From: Akanthomyces muscarius | Lineage: Eukaryota; Ascomycota; Sordariomycetes; Hypocreales; Cordycipitaceae | Length of the DNA stretch: 64,000 nucleotides | Assembly (NCBI RefSeq): GCF_028009165.1 | Contig: NC_079243.1 | Span: 186,001-250,000 of the forward strand | Direction: 5' to 3' | Part shown: positions 31,257 through 41,552 of the stretch, piece after piece | Layout of the letters: the number at the start of each line of letters is the position of its first letter | Numbering within the stretch: position 1 is the stretch's first letter | The notes under the pieces: generated by a model | Databases searched by the model: none | What the model was told of the DNA's origin: nothing | Seen by the model: the letters and a program-made list of their open reading frames with translations, nothing else | Made by a program: the position numbers and the translations under genes

Positions 31257-32450
31257 ATGGACGAAATCACACCGGTCCCGGGCCCGGCCTCGAGCCATGA
31301 GCAGCTCTCTGACCATAGAAGAAATTTCGATGCTGTCGCTGCGCCAGCTTCGTTTGAAGACATTTCTCGTGATGTTCGATCCGAAGATGCTGTCCCCGAC
31401 AGCCCCTTTGCTTTCTCAACAACACAGCTGCACAAGCTTCTGACATACGGCAACCTTACTGCCCTCGAGGTATTTGGCGGCCTTCGCGGCCTTGCCACTG
31501 GCCTCCGCGCAAACACATCCGCTGGACTCAGCGCCGACGAATTCCGTTTGACGGGCACACTCTCCTTTGACGAGGCTGTTATGTCTGCTCGAGACAATCG
31601 TGAACCCCATATTCAAGAGTCATTGCCGCACAGGTCCATCGGCCAGGGCCTCTCGCTTCGAATCGGAGAAGATCACGACAACAGCTTCATCGATCGCCGC
31701 CGCATCTATGGAGCCAACCGCTTACCCCGACGACCGCAAAAATCGTTCCTCAGGCTCATGTGGATTGCCTTCAATGACAAGCTCCTCATCCTGCTTACAA
31801 TCTCGGCCTGTATTTCTCTTGCCATTGGCATCTACCGGTCCGTCGACAACATAACCAAAGACTCAAACATCGAGTGGGTAGACGGTGTCACCGTTGTTGT
31901 TGCCATTCTTGTCATTGTCTTTGCGAGCGCTGCCACTGACTGGCAAAAAAACCACAAATTCGAGAAACTCAATCAACGCAAATTGCAAAGAGATGTTGCT
32001 GTCATGCGCCAGGGCAGGATACAGCATGTCTCCGTTTACGATGTCATGGTCGGCGACGTTCTGCACGTCGAAGCGGGCGAGGTCCTTGCCGCCGACGGAG
32101 TCCTCATCCAAGGTTCTGGCCTGCATGTGGACGAATCATCCGTCTCTGGTGAAACTGAACTTGTCCACAAAACCCTTGCCAACGACCACGACCCTATCCA
32201 CGCCACCCATGCCGACCCTTTCCTCTTCAGCGGCACCACCATCTGCCGTGGCGTCAGCCAATACCTCGTCACTTCGGTTGGCGCCAACTCTACATACGGA
32301 CGAACGCTTGTCTCGCTGCGAGAGGATATTGAGGAAACCCCTCTGCAAGCCAGACTTGGCCGACTTGGCAAACAGCTTATTATCTTTGGTGCTGCCGCTG
32401 GCTCCGTCTTCTTCCTCATCCTCTTCATTCGTTTCATGGCCAACCTTATC
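31257..32450 (+). pseudogene. N-terminal fragment of a PMCA-type Ca2+-ATPase
   Basis: The frame reads as a fungal plasma-membrane-type calcium pump: an N-terminal polar region; RRIYGANRLPRRPQKSFLRLMW; the first transmembrane pair (LLILLTISACISLAIGIYR and GVTVVVAILVIVFASAATDW); and the actuator domain VMVGDVLHVEAGEVLAADGV with VDESSVSGETE. It reaches the third membrane segment (LIIFGAAAGSVFFLILFIRF) and is then replaced by T-rich low-complexity sequence, stopping at 32645. The phosphorylation site DKTGT, the nucleotide-binding domain and the remaining membrane helices are absent, so it cannot be a working pump. Confidence 0.85.
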
Positions 32451-33608
32451 TTTTTATTTTCTTTTGTTTTAGCTTTTTTTCTCGTCATCTGGCTGCATCT
32501 CTTTGTTGTTTTGTCTTTTTGGCTTTCTATGGACTTTCTCTTAATGACGTCTGACAACTGTGGTAGGTATATAGAGATTCTTTCTTCACTATTTTTATTT
32601 ATTACTGTACAAATCACGCACATGGGCGATCTAGTCTATTTGTGAAAATTTCTGAAGCAAAAAGTTTGCAATAAATCTGCTGTAAGTGTCCCGCCGGATG
32701 CGGTAGACAGCACTCGTCCGATGATTTGTCGACCATGAATTGCATCTCCTACAGGTAGACAGCTTTCGACACTGGATCCCCGATTTAAGGGCCGTATTAG
32801 GTTTGCCGACATATTCTGCCTTTATCACAACATTGGAATGCAATGGCGTCGCCGGTGTAGACGGTGTTGGGGAGCTAGAAGCAAGACTAGACGAGATTTC
32901 TGATGCAATGTCGAGGGTAAGCATTTGTAGCTAATTTTAGGATGTGAGCTTTGGGGAAAAAAAATCTTCGCTCAACATATTGCCAAGATATGCCAAGGCG
33001 CCGAGATGGTTACATATTATTATAACCATATTTTCGAGATGATTATGGTTATAATCAATAACCATGGTTATAACAAGTTATTGTGCCCAGGTATGAGGAC
33101 AGCCAAACACCAATGCAGCACAGAGGGTGCGAAATCGGCCGCGTGAGCGGCGAAGGCGCGCTAGCCAGTATTGCTAGAATATGGAGCCCAAACAGGAGGT
33201 TATTGGCATGTAATTGAGTGGCGCCTTTCGGAGTGATTATTGACTCAAAGCCCCGAAAATGACGATACTCTCTTGTGCGGTGGTCTAGGGCTGCTAACCG
33301 AGCGAGTACGTTGTGATAGCATACTCAGTAGCCCCATTGGTAAAGAGAAGGACATGCCCAAGGCGTCATTTCGGATCGGACGGCAAAGCAGGATAGCTTT
33401 GTTGCCAGCATCACCCTTTCGGTGGCGCCAGCTGCCCTGTTTGTCTAAGACAATAATAACCCTAGAGCTGTCAACAACGCCTTCATGCTGGTCCCCCCGT
33501 TTTGTTCGCTATATAACAATGACTGGACTAGGGCGTTTGCTTCCGGCACGTCACGGTAGCGAAACAACGGTATCGTCTATGCCGTAGCAGTTTGCGCGAT
33601 AATACGCT
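32451..33608. other. Low-complexity and unassigned stretch
   Basis: Begins with T-rich DNA. A plus-strand frame at 32740-32934 (64 aa, ending GVGELEARLDEISDAMSRV) has an ordinary protein-like composition, but I cannot place it. At 33008-33075 there are repeated inverted GGTTATAA/TTATAACC words. No complete gene is seen. Confidence 0.4.
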
Positions 33609-34190
33609 ATGGCTACGCGAAGCTCAAAGAGTCGGGGTGTTATACCTAGTGGGCTGCTCCTTGATACGCCGCGGCCGCGAAAGTTCATCATGACCAAGCC
33701 AAAGGCTGCGGGGAAACAAAATGCTCGCGACAGAACATCAACTGAAGAGCCGAAAATTAGCTCGAGCGAAGTACTGAGGCCAGCACACAGTCCGAAACTT
33801 GCGCGCCAGCCCACTCGCAAAACTGCACACAAACTAATTGAGAGGAGACGGAGGGCTAAGTTGAATGAAGAATTTGACGTCTTAAAAGCTAAACTGCCGG
33901 TTTCTTTACATGGCGCATTCAAGTTGGAGATTATACAAGTTAGTACATTCAAGAATAAACCGTTGCTAAATTCTAATAATACTGTCGAGGCCTCTATTGC
34001 GTATATCGACGACCTCCAAAACTACGTTGCCAAACTTGAAGGGCGATGCAACGTAGAGCGGTTACCTCCTATACAACACTTGCTAAAAAAGAGTGGCGCG
34101 AGCCTCGGACAGATGTCACAGTCTGCCAAGCGGGCATGGGGGGATGCTAACTATGAACCAAACGATATGCGTACGCTTAACGCAGATTGA
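33609..34190 (+). CDS. bHLH transcription factor (two exons)
   Basis: A 51-nt intron at 33939-33989 (GTTAGT ... CTAAT ... GTCGAG) is a multiple of three and has no stop, so the unspliced frame is also open. Splicing joins LEIIQ to ASIAYIDDLQNYVAKLEGRC and restores a normal helix-loop-helix, giving 176 aa. The basic region and first helix are RKTAHKLIERRRRAKLNEEF, with the Glu and Arg residues expected for E-box binding. Helix 2 and a short coil follow. Target genes are unknown. The short length (family members are often 200-500 aa) leaves open that it is a reduced copy. Confidence 0.75.
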   Translation: MATRSSKSRGVIPSGLLLDTPRPRKFIMTKPKAAGKQNARDRTSTEEPKISSSEVLRPAHSPKLARQPTRKTAHKLIERRRRAKLNEEFDVLKAKLPVSLHGAFKLEIIQVSTFKNKPLLNSNNTVEASIAYIDDLQNYVAKLEGRCNVERLPPIQHLLKKSGASLGQMSQSAKRAWGDANYEPNDMRTLNAD

Positions 34191-35016
34191 AGGCTAAAGC
34201 GTTCGGGGAAACTAAAGAAGTGGGGTAGTTATTCGACAAAACCATCAATACCACCAGGGAGGAAGTCTTCATGCTAGGAAACATCTCAATCGATTATTAA
34301 AAACCTAAAAATCAAGCGCCTTTTTAGACCTCAGAACCCTGTCATGTTAATACGTACCAGTAACTGTATTTATCTATCATTCAGCCGCAGCGCGCGGGCT
34401 GTGTGGGGCGACACCACGGCAAGGAGCCAACCAGAGACTACACAATATAAGCTAACTTGACGTCCCAAAACATCAGCCCGCCGGGGCACCCCGAAAGATG
34501 TTGAAGTGCCGAACCGAGCTGGGAAATGGCTCGGGAATCGCAAGCCCTGCGGAATTTTGTTTGAACAACGCTCGTCCGTCTCAAAAGCCGTTTGGGTCGA
34601 TCACCAGTTTCGGAGCAAAACTAAGAAGCTGCAGCTTGGGTTCTCTAATGTCGTATTTTTCTATCCTTGTTACATGTGGAGCTTCTGTGCTTATTTTCCC
34701 ACTTCGGCGGTGCGTCAGCGTCCAGCAGTCGTCAATAAGACGTAGCCAGCCCCATGCCCAGGCTGCCGTTGCATTGCTTTTGTCAGCTCACTCAGCATAT
34801 CCAACTCGAGCACTGCAACTCGAGCACTCAATCAAAAGCAAGTACGGTTTGGCGCAACTCTACATTCTTGAACACTTGCGACGTTGCCAAACATCGGCCG
34901 CTCACAACTTATAATCCACTGTTATTTTGGCGACGTAATGATACGGCGTCGATTTGCAGTATGACTGAAGCTCTTTCTACCGTGGCCATTTTATTCGATA
35001 TTCAGTCGCCACTCCA
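34191..35016. other. Intergenic, nothing recognised
   Basis: Upstream region of the gene at 35017. Several short frames are present, but none shows family resemblance. Confidence 0.4.
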
Positions 35017-35929
35017 ATGTCGCACCGATCAACAGAATCAGTCTTCGAGCAGCAAGCTGCCACACACCATGCGGCTCCTCTGTTGCCCACATCACTACCT
35101 ACTATGACGTACCAATACAAGGAATCATCGACAGCGTATACTCAACGCCCAGAGTTGACATCCTCATCATCACTAAAGAGGGCGCATTGCAAAACCTCCA
35201 GATTATTGCACCATGACACGGCTTTCCTAGTCGTGGCTGGCGCCTCTGAGACTACCACAAACTCATATAGAGCCAACGCCTTGCATCAGTCCACTTTATC
35301 CATCGAAGACGGTTCTGACATCTCTAACAACCGAAGAACCAGCAGAAGACGGAGAGGCCCTCTTTCACAGCAGGCTAGGTCGCGAGCTGCATTGATCAGA
35401 CAACTCGGTGCCTGTTCCGGCTGTCGCCGCCGGAGAGTAGCTGTAAGTAATCCTCCCTGGAGCTTACATATAACTGTTTGAATTTTGTCTCTTTTTCTGT
35501 CACCCGCTCCATCTCATAGTTAGAGCTTTACTATAAAGTTTGCTAATCTATATCAAGTGTCATCCAAGTCATCACCACATGACATGGGAGGACCTCTTCG
35601 CCAAATTTCACAGACCCAAAGGTCCAAAGGTGCAAGACATTGCTCAGTCTTCGATCCCGGGTCGTGTATCGACGAGCCCAGTGGCTACCATGCGAGTGCC
35701 TCAAGCCGTCTCTATCCAGAATGTGCAGGACATGGATATTCACCCGGGCTCGATCACTTCCATGAATCAAACACAACTGTCTTCGAGTGATTTAATAATT
35801 TGCAACCGTTTTACACCCGTTCAGAGACTGGAAAAGCCTCCGTCCTTGCCTGGTATTGAAATTCTTCTGCGGCGCATTCAGGAATACGACAGCCAATGCG
35901 CTCTCCACTGCACACCGACGGCGATATAG
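35017..35929 (+). CDS. Hypothetical protein with a short Cys/His cluster (two exons)
   Basis: Exons 35017-35442 and 35558-35929 are joined across a 115-nt intron (GTAAGT ... GCTAATC ... ATATCAAG), giving 265 aa. Splicing reconstitutes LGACSGCRRRRVA followed by CHPSHHHMTWEDLF, a C-x2-C-x6-C-x3-H-H arrangement after a basic stretch RRTSRRRRGPLSQQARSRAA. I recall short fungal proteins with this kind of Cys/His cluster but not their function. The rest is Ser/Thr/Gln-rich and probably disordered. It could be a regulatory or DNA-binding protein; that is inference. Confidence 0.5.
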
Positions 35930-37565
35930 TGTTAATCCGGTAAGAGCACGACGATGCTGCTCAGGTTCGTACTGCTGCTCAAAAACTCGCCGTTGTTCTC
36001 CGAGTTTAGTATCTTGCTGCTTCGGGGCACAAGTGATACGCTCGTCTGAACCAGGCCTGGCCAAAGTTACGTGGAATTGGCTCTCCGAACCCTGGACAGA
36101 TTTGCAGGGCAAGATGATCCCCGTGAGGTGTTGAATATTGTCCACAATCAGGTCGCTAGTTTCTTAATAGCAATATAGATAGGAATCTTGTAAGGTATGT
36201 CCTTTCTGAAGGCTTTTTGGGATGGGGGGTTAGTGAAGCAGATACTGACTAGTCAACGGCTCCAAAGATGTTGATGAGCTGAAATGAAGCACGTTACAGA
36301 AGCCTCTTGGACAGGCATCTTCTGGCATTGTTGTAATAACGGATAAACCGGGGTTTCCATGTTCAAAAATATTATTTCCGCACATACCTACTCTTTTCCT
36401 TCTCCCGCTGTTATATTTATTGTGCAGCCCCTTCTACGACAGCTTCCCTAGAGTGGATACGAATACGATTCTGCCGCTCTGTGTATTATGTGAAACGGGA
36501 TTTCTGGAACACATACGAACTTTCCCGCCATAAGACTCAACGGAGAGTTTGGGGTTGCTAGCAACTACATGGTAGTTAACTGGCCGAGCGATACACGGCA
36601 ATACAGATTCTAGACATGACTAAGTTCAGAGATGGTGTACTGTAGCTTGCGCGCAATACCCTTTGCAGCAGGTTCGCCATAAAATTGCGAGACCTATTTT
36701 GTGTCAGCTCCCGTCGCGTCAGCTCCCGTCGCAAGTGGAGACATGGCGCCCTTAGTCAACACTCGGATATTAACTGCGACCTTTATCCTACTAGTGGCGT
36801 GCCAAGGCGGAAAAAACGGCAAGGAAATTTGCAAAAGCCCATCATCATAGAGCCTTATGGTGTAGCTGCCCACCTGCCGCTCCCAAAACGTACTAAAACA
36901 AGCATAGCGCGCGCAGATGACGCGTCCCCATGTAAGAGACGGCAAACTGCCGTGACATGCGACCACCCGCCTTGGCGCTAACTTTGACTACCTGGCGCAG
37001 GTAATCATCATGTCACATGAGTTTAGGCAGCGAGGGAGCACGCGTTGCTGAACCTTGATGGTGTCAGAATGTCTCTATTCGACTGTTTGCGGCCAGCCCC
37101 GTGGACTCTCCAGCCAAATGCAGATCAGGCGGAAATAGTTTAGGTGCCAGGGCAGACAGCCGCATACCACAAAGCACAACATTACAAACGCAAATTAACC
37201 AGGGTATCAATACGGAGTAGAGGAAGCTTCTTTATACTGCATTTATGCAGTAAATCCATTGGGTGATGACATTTACATATCCCCCACCCGGGCATTGAAA
37301 ACAGGCCGTGATCTGGCAGTGACGACAATATGGCCGAAATCTGGTTTCGAAAGATATCCAGCTTCAAATCTCCGTCCACAATGGTCCTGAAGGAGCCAGT
37401 CTAGGCTTTTGCCTCCCTGTGGCTTTTTATGCCAACCTAAGGGCTCTCAGCCTCCGGTAGGGTATTGCCAGCAGGCTACATCTCAACGCCAGCCCAATGA
37501 GATAAAGCATCCCTTTTGCGCTTACCCACGACTGTACCACAACTATCCAAATATATGTCTATGCT
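35930..37565. other. Intergenic, nothing recognised
   Basis: About 1.6 kb with only short overlapping frames. The region 36685-36981 has an open frame on each strand, neither with recognisable composition. Confidence 0.4.
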
Positions 37566-37886
37566 CTATGAACGAAGCTCTTCAATGGTGCCAGAGAAGC
37601 TTCTCCAATCGTGTTCGAAAATGGCCGTAGCGCATTTACAATCCAATACAAGGGCCTCCAAGTCACCGTGGCATTTGGCAGCAGCACCATACCCTGCAAT
37701 AGACGTGTATGGGTTGTTGGAGTTGAGAAATTGCTGGCAGAAATGGTAGATACGGTCTTGGGAGCCCAGAAAAAAAGCCTCAACGCCAGGGTAGCACTTG
37801 CCCAGGATGCAGCTTTGTGGCGGTCGGCCATTAGCCATGCCAGCCAGCAAGGGCAAAATGTTGATGATAATGCTGCTGTGTCTCAT
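37566..37886 (-). CDS. Small secreted cysteine-rich protein
   Basis: 106 aa, starting with a plausible signal peptide (MRHSSIIINILPLLAGMANG). The predicted mature part has about 86 residues and six Cys: QSC, GKC, HFC, AKC, LDC and KC. Size and even Cys count fit a secreted effector-like or defence-type fungal protein; no family is recognised. No intron is needed. The frames on the opposite strand here lack such features. Confidence 0.5.
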   Translation of the reverse strand: MRHSSIIINILPLLAGMANGRPPQSCILGKCYPGVEAFFLGSQDRIYHFCQQFLNSNNPYTSIAGYGAAAKCHGDLEALVLDCKCATAIFEHDWRSFSGTIEELRS

Positions 37887-39183
37887 GGCGTTATGTCTTG
37901 AGGCGCCTCAACGCGATGCCGAGCATATCCTTCTGCTGGTGGTTGAGTAAACGAGGATGGTGGTTTGGTAAGCAAGGATAGGCGAACTGGCGAGCTTAGA
38001 TATGTTCGGCTACACAAAAGGGTGATTGCATAAAGAGCAAGAATTCCGTAAACCTTCCTGGGCTGGACGCAGTACTTATGGGCTAGTCAAGCTGATTTGG
38101 GACTTGCGTAGGCTGGCAAGCTCTGGTTTGGGTCACATAGAGCGCTAAGAGACAAACAAGGAAGGTACTGTATTCCCGAGGCGATCACACTCTGATAGAA
38201 GTATCGGCATTCTTACTAGTGCCAATACCACATCGCATTCATTATCGCAGCTAAACGCATTTTAATCGTGATAGCTAGCTAGATCGCGTACTTCACAAAT
38301 ATCCTGCCTAACGTGGGGCGGGTGACTTATAGTGGCCTGTAATCTGCCGAAACAGCCTTTTACCAGGTATAGGTAGTTTTTTTATAGATCATCACGCTCA
38401 TCTAGGCCACTAACTACGCCACCTGTCTCTAGTATTACGACGTGCCACCAGTTGTGCAGTATCAACTGAGACCGGCACCTCAAGGGAGAGCTACGAAGGT
38501 GGTGTGGGGCAATCTCGTCTACTAACAGAGACTGAAGGGTGCACAGAATCGCTAGCTACCAGTAACTAGCCAACCTTTTCCAATTTTTCTAACTCAGCAC
38601 TCTGAGACAGAAGTGTCAAAGTTGGCGCCAAGACGGATAGCCGGCTTGTTACGGCACTTTGCCGTTCATGTTCTTACATGACACGGCAGGACGCGTCATC
38701 TGTGCTACGCTTAAATGATGGGCTACACTGGTAGCAGATTTCCTTGCCGCTTTTCCGCCTTGGCTGGAACGCCACTAATGAGAGAAAAGGTCGCAGTCGA
38801 TACCCGAGTGTGACCAGGGCGCCATGTCTCCGCTCGCGACTCGCTGTAAAGGATATGATGCGCAAGCCACACCATCTCCAAACTTGGTCATGTCCAGAAT
38901 CTGTATTGCCGTTCATCGCTCAGCCAGTCAAGTACCATGTAGTTGTCAGCAGCCCCATATTGTCCGCGCGTCTTTCGCTATATCTCATTGGTAAGTTACC
39001 CTTTGATATTTACCTCCGCAGTCGCATATTCCACTTGGAGTGAGCCACTTCCAAGCGATCCCGAATAACCCCAAGTCTTTTGATTTAATTCAAGCGACTG
39101 AACGCATCGAATAAGCCGCCATACGCCAATAGGACAACAGAGGAGTCCAGGCTGTTCCACATTTGGCCCTAAAACTGCAGGCT
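37887..39183. other. Intergenic, nothing recognised
   Basis: Includes the putative promoter of the small secreted protein near 37887-38050. No other gene or repeat is supported. Confidence 0.4.
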
Positions 39184-39407
39184 ATGGATGGAAAGGTCGA
39201 AAAGCCAGTCTTCGGTCAGCCGCAGCCACCGCCTGAAGACAAGGAGCAAGAGGAATCTAATTTAGCAGCAGTCGCCTTTGTCGGCCTAATCTTCATGTAC
39301 GCTTCCCGCTGTTACAGTTCCTAGTATGCCTAAAAGCTGACATATATAGTGGCTCTTACATTATACTCTACGCATACATTTCTACCTATTACAGCCGCAT
39401 GCATTGA
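39184..39407 (+). CDS. 56-aa single-pass membrane microprotein (two exons)
   Basis: Exon 1 is 39184-39296, intron 39297-39349 (53 nt, GTACGC ... CTGAC ... ATATATAG), exon 2 39350-39407. The junction splits one codon (AT + T). The product starts with a Pro/Glu-rich cytosolic-type head (MDGKVEKPVFGQPQPPPEDK), followed by a hydrophobic run that splicing makes continuous (LAAVAFVGLIF joined to IGSYIILYAYIS) and a short tail, TYYSRMH. Canonical donor, branch and acceptor, together with exact restoration of a transmembrane helix, argue that it is real. Function unknown. Confidence 0.5.
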
Positions 39408-40034
39408 TAATCTGGCCAAGGAAAGGGAGCTATCATGAGAGGAGCGAGGATTTAACATTAATCTGACTATAGTATTGTCTATTTTACTATTTGTACCTTC
39501 CACATCACTTTCCAGAGGCTCGCCACACATATTTTCGTTCATTATCTTTGCCGCTTTCCATGTAGCAGGGAAACGACCTGCGATTTAAAGAAGATACAGG
39601 ATGTGTGCCATTTGTCAGTGCCTGTGTTTATGTTCGATGGTGCACGAGGCATAAACCTGAGGTACCAGCTGAGTTTGGCAAAATATTTCCAAAAAAAATC
39701 GCATTAGAAAGAAGAGCAAGCGTACAAATGACGTAGCGCTGGCGCATAGCGCGATCGACACAGGCCTCGCTGAATGCTAACTAATTACTCCGTACTACTC
39801 CGTAGAAGGTGCCACATTCGCACCTACCCTTGTTCATGGCCTTCTGAGGCTGAAACTTTTTTAATATCCTGTAAAATTAGAGTGTGATAGGGCACGTCAT
39901 AAATCGGCCGAACACCCACATGTCCGCAGACTTCCTTTTTTCTTGACTTTCTTTATGTAAATACCGCGACCACTTCTCAATATCTTTCATTTCTCTCCGA
40001 CGCAATCAGTCGACCATCTTCAAACGGAGCCAGC
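39408..40034. other. Intergenic; upstream region of PAP2 paralogue
   Basis: Contains two neighbouring TACTCCGTA-type words at 39786-39806. The last 100 bp are pyrimidine-rich leader sequence ahead of the ATG at 40035. No gene seen. Confidence 0.4.
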
Positions 40035-41201
40035 ATGGCGCTGATACTTACCGCTTCATACGCGCTTGATTGGGCCGTGCTTATCGTTTTCGGTGTTTTG
40101 GGCTATGTTGTGGGCAAGCTCTCGCCAAATAAACGGCCATTTTACGTGGACGACCTAGACATCGACTTTCCGTACAAGAACTATGACACTATATCGGTTC
40201 CTGTGCTCTTCGTCGTATCCATCATCGTCCCCGCGGCCATCATTTTCTTTCTCGCTATGGCTTTCGTTCCTGGCCCGACGGCTGGCAAGGTCACCCCAAA
40301 GTCTGTGCTATGGAAACACAAGCTATGGGAGTGGCATGCGGGCTGGCTAGGCCTCGCACTCTCTCTTGTGACCGCCTGGTTCTTTACCAGTGGGATAAAA
40401 AATCTCATGGGAAAACCGCGCCCGAACCTCCTCAGTCGATGCCAGCCTGATCTTGCCAACATTGCAAAATACCACGTGGGCGCCACCGCCAATACGGCGA
40501 GAGATAGCCGACTGGTGTCGGCAGAAATTTGCCAGAACCCTGCAAAAACCGTTGTTGATGAGGGCTTCCGCAGCTTTCCATCGGGACATTCCTCAGCCGC
40601 CGCTTCTGGGCTCGTGTACCTTTCTCTTGTACTTGCCGTAAAGCTTAACACTGGGGTTCCGCTCCTCCCACACAGTCTAAGCCAGGGCCATGGACAGTAC
40701 TTTAACGCTTTTACATCTCGTTCTAGGGCACCAAGCAGCTCTCAGCCTGTGGTAGACGAGAGATGCTCAAATGTTGCATCATTTGCACACCGGCGAGACT
40801 ACCGAGAAATTTCCGAAGACAATAGGCTGGTATCACCAGCCAGAGATCAAGCTTCCGCCCCGCCGGTATATCTATACGTTATTACGTTCGTCCCGTTTGC
40901 GGCTGCTGTCTTCATTGCGTGTTCGAGGTGGTATGACTTTCAACATCATGGGTTTGACATTATTTCTGGTTTTTTCATCGGCACATTCACAGCACTTCTT
41001 GCATTTCGATATTACTACCTGCCGCTTGGTCAAGGCGCAGGTTGGGCACGGGGTCCTCGAAGCGCAAATTGGGCATTTTGGGCTGGTGTTGGTAATACCG
41101 ATAGTCGTCGCGATGATGTTGAAGCTCAACATGTAAATAGGGGTGGAGACAACACCGCTAATGCTGACTCCCGCGATTCTTATCAATTACACGTAATTTA
41201 G
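40035..41201 (+). CDS. PAP2-family lipid phosphate phosphatase (paralogue)
   Basis: 388 aa, collinear with the minus-strand PAP2 gene at 11208-12377. The signatures are KPRPN in LMGKPRPNLLSRC, PSGHSS in FRSFPSGHSSAAASG, and SRWYDFQHHGFDI, so the active site looks complete. There are about six transmembrane segments, with the same variable hydrophilic insert between the second and third signatures and a polar C-terminus. The start follows a typical pyrimidine-rich leader. By family it hydrolyses phosphatidate-like lipid phosphates at an internal or plasma membrane. The two copies are diverged, so the duplication is old. Confidence 0.9.
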   Translation: MALILTASYALDWAVLIVFGVLGYVVGKLSPNKRPFYVDDLDIDFPYKNYDTISVPVLFVVSIIVPAAIIFFLAMAFVPGPTAGKVTPKSVLWKHKLWEWHAGWLGLALSLVTAWFFTSGIKNLMGKPRPNLLSRCQPDLANIAKYHVGATANTARDSRLVSAEICQNPAKTVVDEGFRSFPSGHSSAAASGLVYLSLVLAVKLNTGVPLLPHSLSQGHGQYFNAFTSRSRAPSSSQPVVDERCSNVASFAHRRDYREISEDNRLVSPARDQASAPPVYLYVITFVPFAAAVFIACSRWYDFQHHGFDIISGFFIGTFTALLAFRYYYLPLGQGAGWARGPRSANWAFWAGVGNTDSRRDDVEAQHVNRGGDNTANADSRDSYQLHVI

Positions 41202-41552
41202 AAATCATATGCGGAGAATGGAGTGCCGCCGGTGTCTTTCACTACAACAATAGCAATCATTGGTGTTACAGCTTCTGGTCGATTTGTCTGCGAACACGCA
41301 TGTCAATAAGGTTGACTTCTTCGTTAGCTAGAACATGGCCAGGTGACAAAACCTGTGGTTTTCCATCTTACTCAGCAGTATCTAATATTTATTGGGCGGC
41401 ATGTAAATCACTTGAACATGGCCATATATCCATTTCCGAGGGTGACGCAATTCTATAGCAGTCTATAGCTAATTTTAAGTTGATGAAATATACAGTTCAT
41501 CAAAGTCAATGTAATTATTCTCAGCGCAATTGCCAGGTGACCAGGCTCTTGC
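41202..41552. other. Intergenic between convergent genes
   Basis: Holds the 3' ends of the PAP2 paralogue and the MFS gene. No further feature seen. Confidence 0.4.

Noticed and set aside
3658..34190. Secondary-metabolite gene cluster
   Set aside because: No polyketide synthase, NRPS, terpene cyclase or tailoring set is present; the MFS, PAP2 and TLC genes do not form a pathway.
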